Shown piece by piece: positions 30,887 to 44,142 of a DNA stretch of 64,000 nucleotides (the stretch's first letter is position 1; each line of letters starts with the position of its first letter). The translations under genes were made by a program, and so were the position numbers. Under the pieces are notes generated by a model. The model made no database searches. It had not been told where the DNA came from and saw nothing but the letters and a program-made list of their open reading frames with translations. The DNA is from Siphonodentalium dalli (lineage: Eukaryota > Mollusca > Scaphopoda > Gadilida > Siphonodentaliidae): NCBI GenBank assembly GCA_032622095.1, contig CP136069.1, forward strand, positions 43,436,194-43,500,193. Direction: 5' to 3'.

Positions 30887-32646
30887 CTTTTTAAACAAAC
30901 GTCCCCTGGCAGCGCATTATATCGTAATGGTCGGTTGTTTACAGAGGTTGCAGGCTGTGGCTAATGAATGTGAGCCACTCATCTAAAATCAGATTTATCA
31001 TGACCGCTGCAGGCTGTAATTACTGATTATCCTCATTGCGTCAACATCATGCAGATACCTGATTGATTACTCAATGACGAATGATGGAGCCTCCCATAAG
31101 TGACCCTCGAGAAATTGGTCCATGGAAAGATGATAAGCCACCACTGAGACCAAAAGTTCAGATCATAGCAACAGGCAAATGCTGTGACAGTTTTGATTGA
31201 TTGAACCATTCCAACTTAGAATTGACTTTGTGTATGCCACTCAAATATCTCTAAATTAGAAGTAACTCCTCATTTCCTAAGAAAACGCCGCTGTCGATTA
31301 TTAGAAAGATACGACACAAACGAAACTAGAATGCACTCAGAGAGATGCCAACGTGCGCAAAAATGTAATAAACAATAATTTAAAACATAATTTTACTGTA
31401 TTTTACTTAATTTATTTTATTTAATTTAATGTTAGCAAAAAAAGACAATTACCATTTCTCATTTCATCACAGATAAAAGGCAAATTACTATATTAATCAT
31501 TTAAGTAATTAAAACCAATTCCATGTTGCCGAAAGAATGAGACTTTAATATCGATTAAAAAATTTTCAGCGGCATATTTTCATTTTCATTTTCCGATAGT
31601 CAAAGTTGACCAAAGGAGCAATTATAAGAAATAATTTATACCATTTGTGTAAATATTGATAGCAGCCAATATGCAACAATAAATATCAATAATTAATCAA
31701 TAATTAATCAATAACGATCATTTTATGTAATAATAAACTCTTCAAACGGTGTTTGTGTCAACAAATGCGTTTTGTTTTGTGTTACGTCATTCGTCGTATT
31801 TGACCCGGAACTCGGCTGAAGGTTAGGCTATTCTGCATATTGCGTCGAATTACGAAATCGCGTTTTGAATGTCTCTCTTTTCCCGCACGATAAAAAGAGG
31901 TCTTCGCACGAACCAAAAATGATAAAACTTCCCAATTATAAGTAAAAAATACACAAATGAAGGAGTCTATGTAGGTCCCGAAGGAGTCTATAGACTCTTT
32001 GATGTAGAGTTCTGATGGAGAAAATGTAGGTCGATCTATTTTGTCATAACTCTGACGTATTTTGACCTGGGTAAAATAATCGAAATCGAGGCTCACTACG
32101 AGCATGCCAGTTTTAAATATAGAAACAGGGAATCCCGACAAATGGCGATATCGGCGACAAACAAATACTCGAAAACAACACATAAAATAAACATAGCAAA
32201 AACGCGGCACGGTAAAAGTGTCAGAACGCCACGAGGTTTTACGTCGTTTTTGGTGACGTCATGGAGTGAAACGGAGTAGGGTGACACCAACCTACGAATC
32301 TGTCTGATCGCCATACTGTTGCGCGAGCGCACGTAATGAGACGGGGAATACTCGTAGTTAAATATAAACAGAGACTTGTTTTTCTATGATATATTTCCAG
32401 GATCATTTAATGTTTAATGTCAACCACGAGCTATGCATCCACAGTATTTCGTTGTATCGTGGTAACAAGAGAGGTTTTCGCAAAGCTCATGGATAGATAT
32501 TGCGTACGGTTAATGTCCTACGTGTACGTGACGTCCACGGGATCAAATTATGCGCATGTTCTAATTGTAGTGGTGGTTTACAAATCGTCGCAAGTAATCT
32601 TAATTTTGATAAACATATTAATCATATTGCCGATAGGCCAAAATGA
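30887..32646. other. Unassigned stretch; AT-rich then GC-richer
   Basis: 31360-31740 is very AT-rich with AATAATTAATCA repeats. 31780-32345 is more balanced, with CpG-containing words, a TGACGTCA palindrome (32254-32261) and the longest frame in the window (142 codons, 31782-32210 minus). No domain, splice pattern or homologue recognised; I do not call it a gene. Confidence 0.35.
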
Positions 32647-33175
32647 TTGGGTGCAACAGAGGAAACAGCATATCACGTTATCTTCGAATGTCCTTACTTT
32701 ATTTATGAAAGACTAATAATCCTAGATAGTATAGATAGACTGGGAATATTGACCAATGGAAATACACTATTCAGTTCCACTCATGATACTGAGAAAATAA
32801 ATTACAAGTTATTCATTGCTGCTCAAAAGTATATTATAGAAACACACCGATTTAATGATTAATAGTATACCAAACCTAGCGAATAATAATATATAAATAT
32901 ATAAATTGGGAAAACAAATACCACATTATCGATCGACGGATCAAATCTCATAAATCCCACCCCGCCCATTCTGACGCAAATAATACACTTTTTCTTTGAC
33001 ATCTTAGCGTGTACCACAACATCATCTTCATCCTTTATGTTCTATGTTTACCTTTGTATTATATGTATTGCAGACAGGAAGCATAACTCTTTTTTGTTAA
33101 TTGTCAATTGTTTGTTAGCAATAACTCGTGCCTCAATCCAATTAGCTAGTTTTGCTAATAAAATATGTTTAAACT
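32647..33175 (+). pseudogene. LINE ORF2 C-terminal fragment with 3' UTR
   Basis: The frame from 32647 to the TAA after 32862 reads ETAYHVIFECPYF near its start and KLFIAAQKYIIETHRF at its end. This fits the C-terminal part of LINE polyproteins, where a CxxCxxxxETxxHxxxxCP motif precedes a short alpha-helical tail. The first cysteines are lost and a TGA lies directly upstream, so the fragment is dead. The 3' UTR runs to GCTAATAAAATATGTTTAAA, an end also found at 35254-35274. Confidence 0.7.
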
Positions 33176-34250
33176 AACCGTTACAACGGATATGCTATCA
33201 GTTTCTTCCGTTTATACCAAAAAATTTCCCAACACTCAGTCAATTAGTTCTGGTGTATCATGCAACCATCATTTATCAATCCTCAAATGGCCGATTCAAC
33301 AGAAGTGTAGTCGCGTTGCGCATAATCTGGTAGATCGTGTATATTTATATATATATAATTTGGTAAGAGGATGTCTCAAATCATACATATGCGGAAGATT
33401 TGCGAACCAATTCACATACCAAATTTCAAGTCGATAGCTCCACCCGTTTCCGAGATATATAGCCCAATGTCATTTGCGGATACCTCGGCCGGTGATGAGT
33501 TAACGCGACATCGGCCGGTTAAGAGTTAAACGCGATCACGTCACGATCTGTTGACGGCGTAATATATTTACTGAATGTTTTTCGATGAGCGAAGCATGGT
33601 CCTGCGTTCTTCCCGATAATTAAGGTAGAAACTTTAAACGTACACAGGCGTGTGATACATCATTGGAAAGATGAAGCGCCACAGATTCTAACCGTGAAAA
33701 TTATATGACTGGCAATTTATTATTCGCGCTATATCGAATCGATTTGTGAGCACCGAACTGAAATATATTAGCGCAAAACGGCGTAAAAACAGATTTGACC
33801 TCGGCACGTGAAAAGTTGACCTCGGATCTGAAAATTAATATGCCTATGCCACTTCCCGACCGATAGTACCCTCACATACGAAGTTTCATCGAAATCGGGT
33901 AGGCCGTTTTCGAGTTCATCGCGAACACACAGACCACAGATACACAGACCACAGATACACAGACAGATCTTCCAAAATATATAATAGATATATAGCATCG
34001 ATCCATCCGCCGGTTTATATCACATAACTTGTATTTATGAAGAGATTAAAGCGCATAATTCCAAAGATAAATAATTCCAATGCACATAGAAACCACCGAC
34101 CGGCGACAATGAAATACACGTATATGTAACACACTTTCCAAGATACACGAATGAGGCTATATATACCTTCCATGTGTGTGTATCACAAATCCGCTGTCAT
34201 TGGGAATCAAACTCAAACCATGCAGCTTCGCCGTTACTTGACGACAATAA
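33176..34250. repeat. Spacer with an ACAGACCACAG-tailed repeat
   Basis: 33440-33465 has CAAATTTCAAGTCGATAGCT-type sequence; 33885-33995 has AAGTTTCATCGAAATCGG, CCGTTTTCGAGTTCATCGCG and ACACAGACCACAGATACACA twice, ending CAAAATATATAATA. This is the same style of tail as at 5130, 26710 and 45620. No coding. Confidence 0.5.
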
Positions 34251-34646
34251 CCCTTTACCCAACAGAAGGGCCCTGTGCCAATGCATTCTCTTATATATGC
34301 GAGTCGACCATAGGTCGCCTCGCATATATAAGAGAATGCATTGGCTTAACACATTAAAAATTATAAAATTGTTAAAGAATGTAAGAAAAAATGTTAAAAA
34401 GTGTTAAAAAAAGATTTTTTTCAGGCCAATGCATTCTCTTATATATGCGAGGCGACCTATGGTCGACTCGCATATATAAGAGAATGCATTGGCACAGGGC
34501 ATAACTGTAACCATCACAATGTGGTCAATGAGCCGGTTCCAATGATATCCATATTTGTATGGTTCTATTGAGACAGACCGAAGATATTTTAGGCTGTTGA
34601 AGCTTTATTTGGCCGGTTTTGGCCGGTTTGTTGGGTAAAGGGTTAA
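34251..34646 (+). mobile_element. TTAA-A MITE, copy 5
   Basis: CCCTTTACCCAACAG start (left TTAA mutated to ATAA), hairpins 34277-34345 and 34425-34493, right TTAA 34643-34646. Extremely similar to the 277 copy by eye, so one of the youngest. Confidence 0.85.
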
Positions 34647-34709
34647 CCGACATAGCCATGAGAACTGCAACAATGGAAGAACATGGTATGTCCTTCGTGT
34701 AAGAATATC

Positions 34710-34792
34710 CTAACCCTAACCCTAACATAGCCATAACCCTAGACCTAATCCTAACCCTAGCCCTAACCCTAGCCATAACCCTAACCCTAATA
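34710..34792. repeat. Interstitial telomere-like repeat
   Basis: Degenerate CCCTAA units (about 13), several changed to CCATAA, CCCTAG or ATCCTAA. This is the animal TTAGGG type read on the other strand. It sits 64 bases from a TTAA-A MITE. Confidence 0.9.
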
Positions 34793-35049
34793 CATATGGA
34801 GAATGGAGGGAGGTGTGTGGTTTCGTGTATTCGCACAAGAAGAATATACCAAGAAAATCCAGTCATGGGACGGTCGTGTATCCGTCTGAAAGCAATCTGA
34901 AATCAATCAATACAAGCGGGGTAATTCTATCGCAATGCTACAATGCCTGCATCATGCTGTTTGGTTTAAAAACAATTCAATCGTCTGATTTCTGATCGCC
35001 GGTTTAAAACGGTGTCTGATTAAATCTATCAACTATAACATTGATTACC
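34793..35049. other. Unassigned spacer
   Basis: Nothing recognised. Confidence 0.4.
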
Positions 35050-35274
35050 CCATTCTATACTGTCTCGGTGAAATGAGACATAGCTCTAAGCAAAGAAAAC
35101 ATTTGGTAACGGTTCTTAGTCCTGATATAACGTACATGTACGTGCACAAGGCACTTGCATGGCCTGTTTAATGGGGAGAGGATGTTACTGCAAGTGACAG
35201 CACTTGTCATCCCATACCTTTTGCCCGTGTGTTTGTTAATACTATGCATTGAGCAAATAAAATATGTTTAAACT
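35050..35274 (+). mobile_element. Probable LINE 3' end
   Basis: Ends CAAATAAAATATGTTTAAAC, sharing its last 20 bases with the LINE 3' end at 33154-33175. Contains a CAAGTGACAG/CACTTGTCA stem. No coding retained. Confidence 0.5.
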
Positions 35275-36507
35275 ATGGCCTGTTTGTGCAGACAATGTAA
35301 ATCTATCTGATTCATTAATGAGCTAATTTGCAGCCCGTCCTGGTGTGTGAAGTCATAACTGTACAGACATATGCCTTTTGTATTTTAGTACAAAGCTTAC
35401 ATATTGCACATACCAGTTATGATGGAAAACTCTTGCACTACTGATTAAATACTCCAAACTGGGGGATTATATATTATTGGAACAAGATGGGAGAAAATAG
35501 ATATGATAGCACTCTCTATGGATTCACAATTACTCTTGTCAATGTTTGGGCAAAACCCTATTTAACAAAAAAACTCATAGACAGATAGACAGTTTTTTGC
35601 AATACACCAGTGTAGGCAGTTGTAATTAACATAAAGTACAAGTAAATTAAACATAATACATAACATATGATGTGCACGTAACAGTAAACAAACGTATAAC
35701 TATATCCTACATACGATTCTTAATTAAATATAAATTTCCCATAATTTTCATTTCCCCATATTTATATTCGTTCTCCTTTGGAAGAATAACCGGATCATAT
35801 GATCATTGTATTGTTTTACACTTCCACTTGTAAGATAACCATCATTATTTCTGAAAGACAATGGGGACATGTTTGATAAAGTAATTCAAAAAAAAGTAAT
35901 GCAAAAGTAATTGATTTACATGACTGTTTGTGAAATAATGAATTACTTTGAATTACTTGTAATGCAAAAAGGACCAATCACACATTACTTTTCATTACTT
36001 GAGAAAAACTAATGCATTATAATGCATTACCATTACACAGTATGATTGCCCCATAACTGTTGTATGCACATTTAAGATAACAAAAGACGGCGTAGATTCT
36101 ACGATCTTTTATCAAATCTTCGGACCAAACATCGGTTTCTCCGACAATTCAAGTCTGATTCTCCGAATGACATTTCCATTTATTTCTGACCAGCGCTCGA
36201 AAATTATGGACTATATACAAGCACAATAAGGAATATTATTCCACACCCATTGACGTGAGTCACATGTATTCAACGGAATCCCAGCCATTGAATACATATT
36301 AGTGTATACCTCTAGTGGAATACAAGCCGGAACTATTCTCGTTGACGTTGTCGCCAAGAAAGATGACGTACATTACGTCGATCGTCCGCTTCCGGTGACC
36401 CCCCCCCCCATAATTACTGGTTATTTGTCAGACTTAAATCACAATAAAGGTAGCTATAGTTACAATGAAGGTGACATTCATGGATTGAACTTATCTGACT
36501 GAATGGT
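35275..36507. other. Unassigned stretch with AATGCATTA-type low complexity
   Basis: 35884-36035 repeats AAGTAATGCAAAAGTAATTG, AATTACTT, TAATGCATTA words on both strands; the rest is featureless. No gene. Confidence 0.5.
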
Positions 36508-36692
36508 GTAGAATAAATACAGAACACAACTTGCATCATAATCTCGAATCTTTTATCGAACTCGTTGCGGACGGCGCAAAGTTATATTTCGCTCGAGCTA
36601 CGCTCTCGCGAAATATATCCTTGCGCCATCCGCAACTCATGCGATAAAAGATTCTCGATTAAGATGCGCGTTGTGTTCTGTCTATTTTTATT
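36508..36692. mobile_element. Foldback element, about 180 bp
   Basis: Left arm AGAACACAACTTGCATC...AATCTTTTATCGAACTCGTTGCGG...GCAAAGTTATATTTCGC is mirrored by GCGAAATATATCCTTGC...CCGCAACTCATGCGATAAAAGATT...GCGCGTTGTGTTCT. The loop is at about 36593-36608. Single copy here. Confidence 0.8.
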
Positions 36693-37782
36693 ATTGATTC
36701 AGATGTGTTTTCGCAACACGATCACGATCCGTGGGGCCGTAATGGGGGGGACTATTTCTAGTAAGTATGTTCGCACACCTGACACTCACCACATATGATG
36801 CCATGGAATTACTCGAGAGTTGGGTAAAATATGTAAAAAAAATAAATAGGAAATCAGGTAGCAGTACACGATTTCACGGGTTGTAGGGGGTCTGAAAAAT
36901 AGAAAAAGTATCTGGTTACTGGTTTGAAGGTTTAATCATTTTACAAAACTGGGAAAGTTCTCAAAAAAGTTGAAAATTTGGATACGCAACAGGATTTTCG
37001 TATTCAGTGAAGGCCAACTCTGTGTTATTGGTTACAGGAAAATAGCCCGATTTCTCTCCCCTGAATTCTGTGATCTGCGCTTGCAAGACATTTTTTTCAA
37101 ATTGATACGATAACTTTTGTTTTATTTCAATTATTTCTCAGCTCTAACATAGCTCTATAACTATAGAATATATATGGTCATGGCTGAAGAACCGATCCGT
37201 TGCTAAACCGAATTGATCAACCCTGGTTACACACGCAATGACATGCGTCGCGAACAACTATTAAAAAATTTAAAGATGCAATCGGTGCTCCAGACATCCA
37301 GTTACAACAACATATAATGTACTGTAACACAGCTCTGAACAATGAAAAATTATGTAACCAAATGTGACATATAAACTAGATCTATACATACAAATGAATG
37401 TCGTGTTGTTATTAAAAACATAGCAAAATAACTATTGCTGTCTCTCGAAAACATCGAAACTTTATGAAATATATGGATAAACAAGTTAGTCTTTATGGTG
37501 GAACTTCCCGTTCCAACCCTCTTATTGTAGACACTAAAATCGCAATAAGAAGTAAAATAGGTTCCATAAATTGAGCATCGTATACGACTTTAACTGCTCA
37601 ACGTTGGCATCTCACTTTCCACATTGAAATGATGAAGAAATGGTCCATGTCTATTGGATTCTTTATGCTGCCAATGTGTCGTTTCAGCCAAACCTTGGCT
37701 GTTTATTTCACAGGAGTTTCTGGGATAACCTGTGTGTCGGCTCAGAACATGCGTGCCAATTGAGGAGAACACGCGAAGGATT
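36693..37782. other. Unassigned stretch
   Basis: No recognised elements or genes in about 1.1 kb. Confidence 0.4.
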
Positions 37783-37895
37783 TGTGTAAATGTTAGCCCA
37801 AACGACATTTCGAAGTAACGACTGCTTTGTTGTTTATTTCGAGGAATAATACCGCATCATATGAATTCAGCCCAAATATATTGACAGGTGTCAAG
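37783..37895 (+). repeat. Dispersed repeat, second copy
   Basis: Matches 23262-23372: GTTAGCCCAAACGACATTTC, GGAATAATACCGCATCA, GAATTCAGCCCAAATAT. Confidence 0.75.
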
Positions 37896-39428
37896 GGTCA
37901 AACTCAAAACTGAGCAATAAAAAACTAATATTAATAAATACCGAGTATATTTAATTTAACGCCAATGGGTCGTTTATGTGCGTTCAAGAGTGTATTTATG
38001 CCTAAAGCAAAGTGAAATAACGATCTTAAAATGAATTGGCCGGTATATTGTATTAGTTATCAGGGTTACCAGGGTCGTAGTTGTATAAATTACAATATAT
38101 TTTTATGCTAAGATAATTGCGTGGTAATTTGTTTGCAATGGATTGATCGGTATTCAGGTCCCATATATGGACATTCCAAATATGGAAAGTGACGTGCGCA
38201 AAACAGCTGCATCTGGGTCAGATATATTTATAGCGAAGAAATGTTGTCAAATTGCACGTCTGAATACGCGTCTTATTCTCACTTATACCGTGTTTATATC
38301 AGTTTTATTCTATGTGTTGTTGTGTATTGTATTACTTTGATCAAGGTTGCGCTTTTGTTATTCTCACAAAAGGTAAATTTGATGCGTGTTTGATGCGTGT
38401 TTACATTTCAAAATTTCGTCGGCCATGTACAGTAACACTACAGTGCGACGGAATTCCATATCCTTAATTACGAGACTAATTTATCGAATGAGGTCAAATT
38501 TTCGCATATAAGAAGACTCGTATGTTATTCTGCACCATTCTGACGAGTGCTGAAATTCGCATTATTTTCGTTTTTATCGAAAAATAATCGTTCTCTATGT
38601 AAATTTTTTCAACCAAACAAAAATTCCTTGTTTTGCCAATTTCAAGCTAGTTTATAGCATGGTCATGGCATAATTTGACATAGCGAGTGTCGGTAGACGT
38701 TTCTTGAGTGTGCACAACAAATTTTGGTCCCAACGAAGCAGGCTAAAATCCTGAAATTTGTCAATTTTACTTTGCGTGTGAAGAAAATATTCATTTAAAC
38801 TTCCAAAATTGGTTGAAATATGCTCAACAACATTCAGTTGAATGGTGACATTATTTATAGTCACCGACTAACTTCCACGATGAATCAAATTTGTTTTTAT
38901 TGGTGACAATTATGTCGCGAGAGATAAAAATGTAAATTTGTTAAAGAAAATGTAAAATTTTAGCTCATTTTAAGACTTTAATTGCTTGTAGATCGGTGTT
39001 AATTATCTTCGTCAATGATGTCATGTCACGCTTGTTAATAATTCATTTGTTCGGAAATACTTATTGGGGGTCGAAATGTATAAAATTTAACTACCACCAC
39101 TTCCAAAAACAACACCAATAAACAATAACGCTCTTTGTTCCATGCAATGGAAATGGCTATTTATTGTCCTGATATCAGTGATATAAATGAATGCCTAAAA
39201 TTAGTATTATCCTGAAATAAATTTATGCCACTTTGGCGAACATGGGAACCACGGTACAATTTATGCCATTTAGGCACACTTCAGAGTGAAATCAGGGCTT
39301 ATATTTCGGCGAAAATCCAAATCTAGATTCTCGTAAATATTCTCGCAAATTACCATGGATTCTCGTGAAAAAGTATATATGGATTCTCGCTAAATCAGAT
39401 GAAATATATGCCTTGGAAATATAGCAAA
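37896..39428. other. Unassigned stretch, no gene
   Basis: Contains a short plus frame (38167-38340) with a hydrophobic end (LILTYTVFISVLFYVLLCIV) but no supporting evidence. Near 39320-39400 GGATTCTCGT words repeat. Otherwise featureless. Confidence 0.4.
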
Positions 39429-41842
39429 TCGTTTAATGCTTTAGAATTTTTGTTTTTCGGAGATTTATATATATGCTTAAAGACATATTATGGACTTGTT
39501 ATGGACTTTTTCAGGTGCGAGAAATTGATAAGTTAGTGCTCAGGGACTTTGCCAAATCACTGAAATTTTCCACAAAAATCTGCCACACCACTTCATAGAG
39601 AACATCGTCTGAACTACTCCAAATTGTAAATATTTACATCTCGATTCGGGGCGCAACTATCGGCTATAATTAAACAAAAATGATTTCGCCATCGAGAGTC
39701 ATTGCATTTAACTAATATATAAGAATGACGTTGTGTATCATCCATTTGGATTAATATTCGTAACGAATAACTACTTTGAGAAAGATTATTCTTAATTTCT
39801 ATTTGATCACTCTGCCCGGTGTCTGCCGGAGTGTTTCACATCACTTTAATCAAGGAAGACTGTTCAGAAAAACTGTATTTCAAGAAATCGTTTAATGCTT
39901 TAGAATTTTGGTTTTCGGAGATTTATATATATGCTTAAAGACATATTATGGACTTGTTATGGACTTTTTCGGGTGCGAGAAATTGATAAGTTAGTGCTCA
40001 GGCACTTTGCCAACCTGGGGAATTTTATCATTCTACTAACATCACTGAAAATTTCCCAAAAAATCTGCCACACCACTTCATAGAGAACATCGTCTGAACT
40101 ACTCCAAATTGTAAATATTTACATCTCGATTCGGGGCGCAACTATCGGCTATAATTAAACATAAATGATTTCGCCATCGAGAGTCATTGCATTTAACTAA
40201 TATATAAGAATGACGTTGTGTATCATCCATTTGGATTAATATTCGTAACGAATAACTACTTTGAGAAAGATTATTCTTAATTTCTATTTGATCACTCTGC
40301 CCGGTGTCTGCCGGAGTGTTTCACATCACTTTAATCAAGGAAGACTGTTCAGAAAAACTGTATTTCAAGAAATCGTTTAATGCTTTAGAATTTTGGTTTT
40401 CGGAGATTTATATATATGCTTAAAGACATATTATGGACTTGTTATGGACTTTTTCGGGTGCGAGAAATTGATAAGTTAGTGCTCAGGCACTTTGCCAACC
40501 TGGGGAATGTTATCATTCTACTAACATCACTGAAATTTTCCAAAATAATCTACCACCCCACTTCATAGAGAACATCGTCTGAACTACTCCAAATTGTAAA
40601 TATTTACATCTCGATTCGGGGCGCAACTATAGGCTATAATTAAACAAAAATGATTTCGCCATCGAGAGTCATTGCATTTAACTAATATGTAAGAATGACG
40701 TTGTGTATCATCCATTTGGATTAATATTCGTAACGAATAACTACTTTGAGAAAGATTATTCTTAATTTCTATTTGATCACTCTGCCCGGTGTCTGCCGGA
40801 GTGTTTCACATCACTTTAATCAAGGAAGACTGTTCAGAAAAACTGTATTTCAAGAAATCGTTTAATGCTTTAGAATTTTGGTTTTCGGAGATTTATATAT
40901 ATATGCTTAAAGACATATTATGGACTTGTTATGGACTTTTTCGGGTGCGAGAAATTGATAAGTTAGTGCTCAGGCACTTTGCCAACCTGGGGAATGTTAT
41001 CATTCTACTAACATCACTGAAAATTTCCAAAATAATCTACCACACCACTTCATAGAGAACATCGTCTGAACTACTCCAAATTGTAAATATTTACATCTCG
41101 ATTCGGGGCGCAACTATCGGCTATAATTAAACAAAAATGATTTCGCCATCGAGAGTCATTGCATTTAACTAATATATAAGAATGACGTTGTGTATCATCC
41201 ATTTGGATTAATATTCGTAACGAATAACTACTTTGAGAAAGATTATTCTTAATTTCTATTTGATCACTCTGCCCGGTGTCTGCCGGAGTGTTTCACATCA
41301 CTTTAATCAAGGAAGACTGTTCAGAAAAACTGTATTTCAAGAAATCGTTTAATGCTTTAGAATTTTGGTTTTCGGAGATTTATATATATGCTTAAAGATA
41401 TATTATGGACTTGTTATGGACTTTTTCGGGTGCGAGAAATTGATAAGTTAGTGCTCAGGCACTTTGCCAACCTGGGGAATGTTATCATTCTACTAACATC
41501 ACTGAAAATTTCCAAAATAATCTACCACACCACTTCATAGAGAACATCGTCTGAACTACTCCAAATTGTAAATATTTACATCTCGATTCGGGGCGCAACT
41601 ATCGGCTATAATTAAACAAAAATGATTTCGCCATCGACTCGATGGCATCGAGAGTCATTGCATTTAACTAATATATAAGAATGACGTTGTGTATCATCCA
41701 TTTGGATTACTATTCGTAACAAATAACTACTTTGAGAAAGATTATTCTTAATTTCTATTTGATCACTCTGCCCGTTGTCTGCCGGAGTGTTTCACATCAC
41801 TTTAATCAAGGAAGACTGTTCAGAAAAACTGCATTTCAAGAT
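39429..41842 (+). repeat. About 485-bp tandem array, five units
   Basis: GTTTAATGCTTTAGAATTTT starts units at 39431, 39890, 40375, 40860 and 41347, giving spacings of 459, 485, 485 and 487. Unit 1 lacks about 26 bp (CCTGGGGAATTTTATCATTC region); unit 5 has a small duplication around CCATCGACTCGATGGCATCG. Units are nearly identical otherwise. Each holds a CTGCCGGAGTGTTTCACATC end. Short ORFs recur by unit and are not genes. Confidence 0.95.
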
Positions 41843-41914
41843 CACCAAACAACTTTCCTTTTTAGGGCCACCACATCTTTCCAAAGATGTACTTCTTCCA
41901 TTTTGCTATCAAAG

Positions 41915-42135
41915 ACCGAAAAATGTCGTTAAACTAGAGATCCAAATACCCACTAAGGGCCCCTATATCTTGAAATATTAAAGACCGAGAATGTCGTTAA
42001 ACTATAAAGACCGAAAAATGTCGTTAAACTATAGAGATCCAAATACCCCCTATATCTTGAGATATTATAAAGACCGAAAAATGTCATTAAACTATTAAAG
42101 ACCGAAAAATGTCGTTAAACTAGAGATCCAAACAT
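41915..42135 (+). repeat. Short imperfect tandem repeat
   Basis: AAGACCGAAAAATGTCGTTA recurs at about 41920, 41982, 42005, 42072 and 42100, alternating with AGAGATCCAAATACCC and CCCTATATCTTGA. Confidence 0.85.
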
Positions 42136-42446
42136 CCCGATCCCCTATTTTTTTTAGACAATTAAGAACGAAATATGTCGTTACACCATTAATACATAAT
42201 TTGTGTTTATGAAAGTCTGGCACCCATTAGCAGTTTGTTTTCAGTACATTTTAATATTCATTGGAACGTAAACAATTATTCGCTGACAGAAATCATGTTA
42301 ATATCGCCTTTCGTTACTGGTTTCCTCTACTCAAATATTTCTCACTGCTCAATACTTATAATTAAAAAAAATGTTCTGTGTTTTGTGTCACTTCTTAATA
42401 GCATTATGTATTCTGCTATTGGCAAGAAACAAAGTTGCAGTATACC
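42136..42446. other. Unassigned spacer
   Basis: AT-rich, nothing recognised. Confidence 0.4.
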
Positions 42447-42940
42447 TTAAAGGTACGGAAGGCCTTGGTGGGTATCCTGTGAACATATTTCCACCTGTCA
42501 AAAACCGCTGCAAACGAAAATAATATTCAAATATAGACATACTTTGTTAATATACAAATGAGAAATATCTCATAAACAGTGTGTTATTGTCGTAAATTTG
42601 ACGATTGTTTGACAAAGCATAAAAAGTTACTTTCTTGGTGTTTCTTTATATTATGATGGTAAACATAAAGAGCGTTCTTTGTTGCTCAATTCCTTATTTG
42701 GAAATAATAAAGAGCGTTTATACCATTTGTGTGTGATTAGCCAGTAGCATTGTGCTGCCTTCTATAACACAATCAGACTCTTGTTTAGGTAAAATTTAGT
42801 AGGTCTTTATGTGAGCATGATGTTTACGCGATAGTGATCGTATATTTGAACCAATATGTATGCCTTTTAATATTTTTCTGTTTACGGTGTTTGGAACAAA
42901 TATGAATATTTTCGACAACTAAGCCCCCTCGTCCCTTTAA
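42447..42940 (-). mobile_element. TTAA-F element, full length
   Basis: TTAAAGGTACGGAAGGCCTT ... CCCTCGTCCCTTTAA; TTAA at 42447-42450 and 42937-42940. Inverted relative to the 8804 and 62750 copies. Confidence 0.8.
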
Positions 42941-44142
42941 TATAATTAATATAACATCCCTCATCCAATAATCTCCAAATTGCATATCTAAGTTCAATCC
43001 TAGTTACACGTCACGCCGCCCCTCATCATTTGCCAATTGTACACCCTTTTTTTGCTGCTGCTGCTGCAACTTTTCAATTTCTTTTAAAATTATTGAAAAA
43101 ATGGCCCTCCCGCCCGCCGACATTTACTTCTGATTTTGTTTTATCATCGGTCCGCACCAAAATTGAGCACACGTCCCTATATAATATACCTATTTAAACC
43201 GAGTATACACGGTGGTGTAATAGATCAACCGTTAATTTAACCGTTTAGGTAGCATATTTCCACGTATACGTTATCACGACAAATCCCTGCTGATCTGTTA
43301 TTAATGAACCAAACACTTAACATGTCAACACACTCTGGCCCGCCAATGCTACAGTGTATAAACGTAACGGGGCAAATATGCACATTATATTGGCAGCTAA
43401 CGAGAGCATTCATCATCGGCAATCTGCTCACCTCTTTTATCCGATACGATAGAAACTAAACGATTTGTTACTTCTAATTACCCGTACTTAATTACACTAC
43501 TTGCGTGTTAATAAAGTACGACCCCATTACCACTAAATGTGAAACATGGGATTTAGAACATTAATATTCACTCTTACATATTTCCACATTCAAGGTGTAA
43601 TCGTATGTCAGTTGTAACGTTGTGAAACTGCAACCGAACTGAATTATTCTATGCTAAATAGTTCATGGCTGACCTGATGCATGCATCTTAGTTTTCTTGT
43701 ATATACACGCACCGACAATCACCGATACCACTGACTACAGTGCAAATTCGATTATCCCCCAATTACATGCAATTGCCGACGAACTATGCTCGGCCCAGAC
43801 TCGAGAATGACTCCCATGTGAGTTACCAATATCGCGGTGATACTTGCCACGCGTGCGACATCAGTGAGTGAATGTGACGATTCTCAAACTGTGGGCCTAT
43901 TCAGATCTAGTCATGATCTCTGGCAGACTATATACCCTTCGTCGACTGGTGGCATGGGTCGTTATAGACTTCAGAGCCAGGAACCTACGTCACTAATGTA
44001 ATCTCTAAAATGTTGCTTCAGACATTCGGATAGCTGCTACATGTATCTGGAACTCATGCAGTGGCTGAGCTAGATATTTCTTGCAGGAGTTATTATACTT
44101 ACGAGTAAAAGGGGTTATGTGCATTTTACGAACATCTATTTA
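42941..44142. other. Spacer with one dispersed repeat
   Basis: 43655-43735 matches 27155-27245. A short GCTGCTGCTGCTG run lies at 43056-43070. No gene. Confidence 0.5.

Noticed and set aside
31782-32210. 142-codon minus-strand frame as a gene
   Set aside because: Longest frame in the window but no recognisable domain, no splice or start context, and an overlapping frame of another phase (32096-32332). Kept only as a low-interest finding.
38143-38340. Small transmembrane protein or last exon
   Set aside because: Hydrophobic C-terminus and an AG before GTCCCATATATG are suggestive but expected by chance in AT-rich DNA; no second exon found.
40789-41055. 88-codon frame in the satellite
   Set aside because: It is a product of one 485-bp unit and is broken in sister units.
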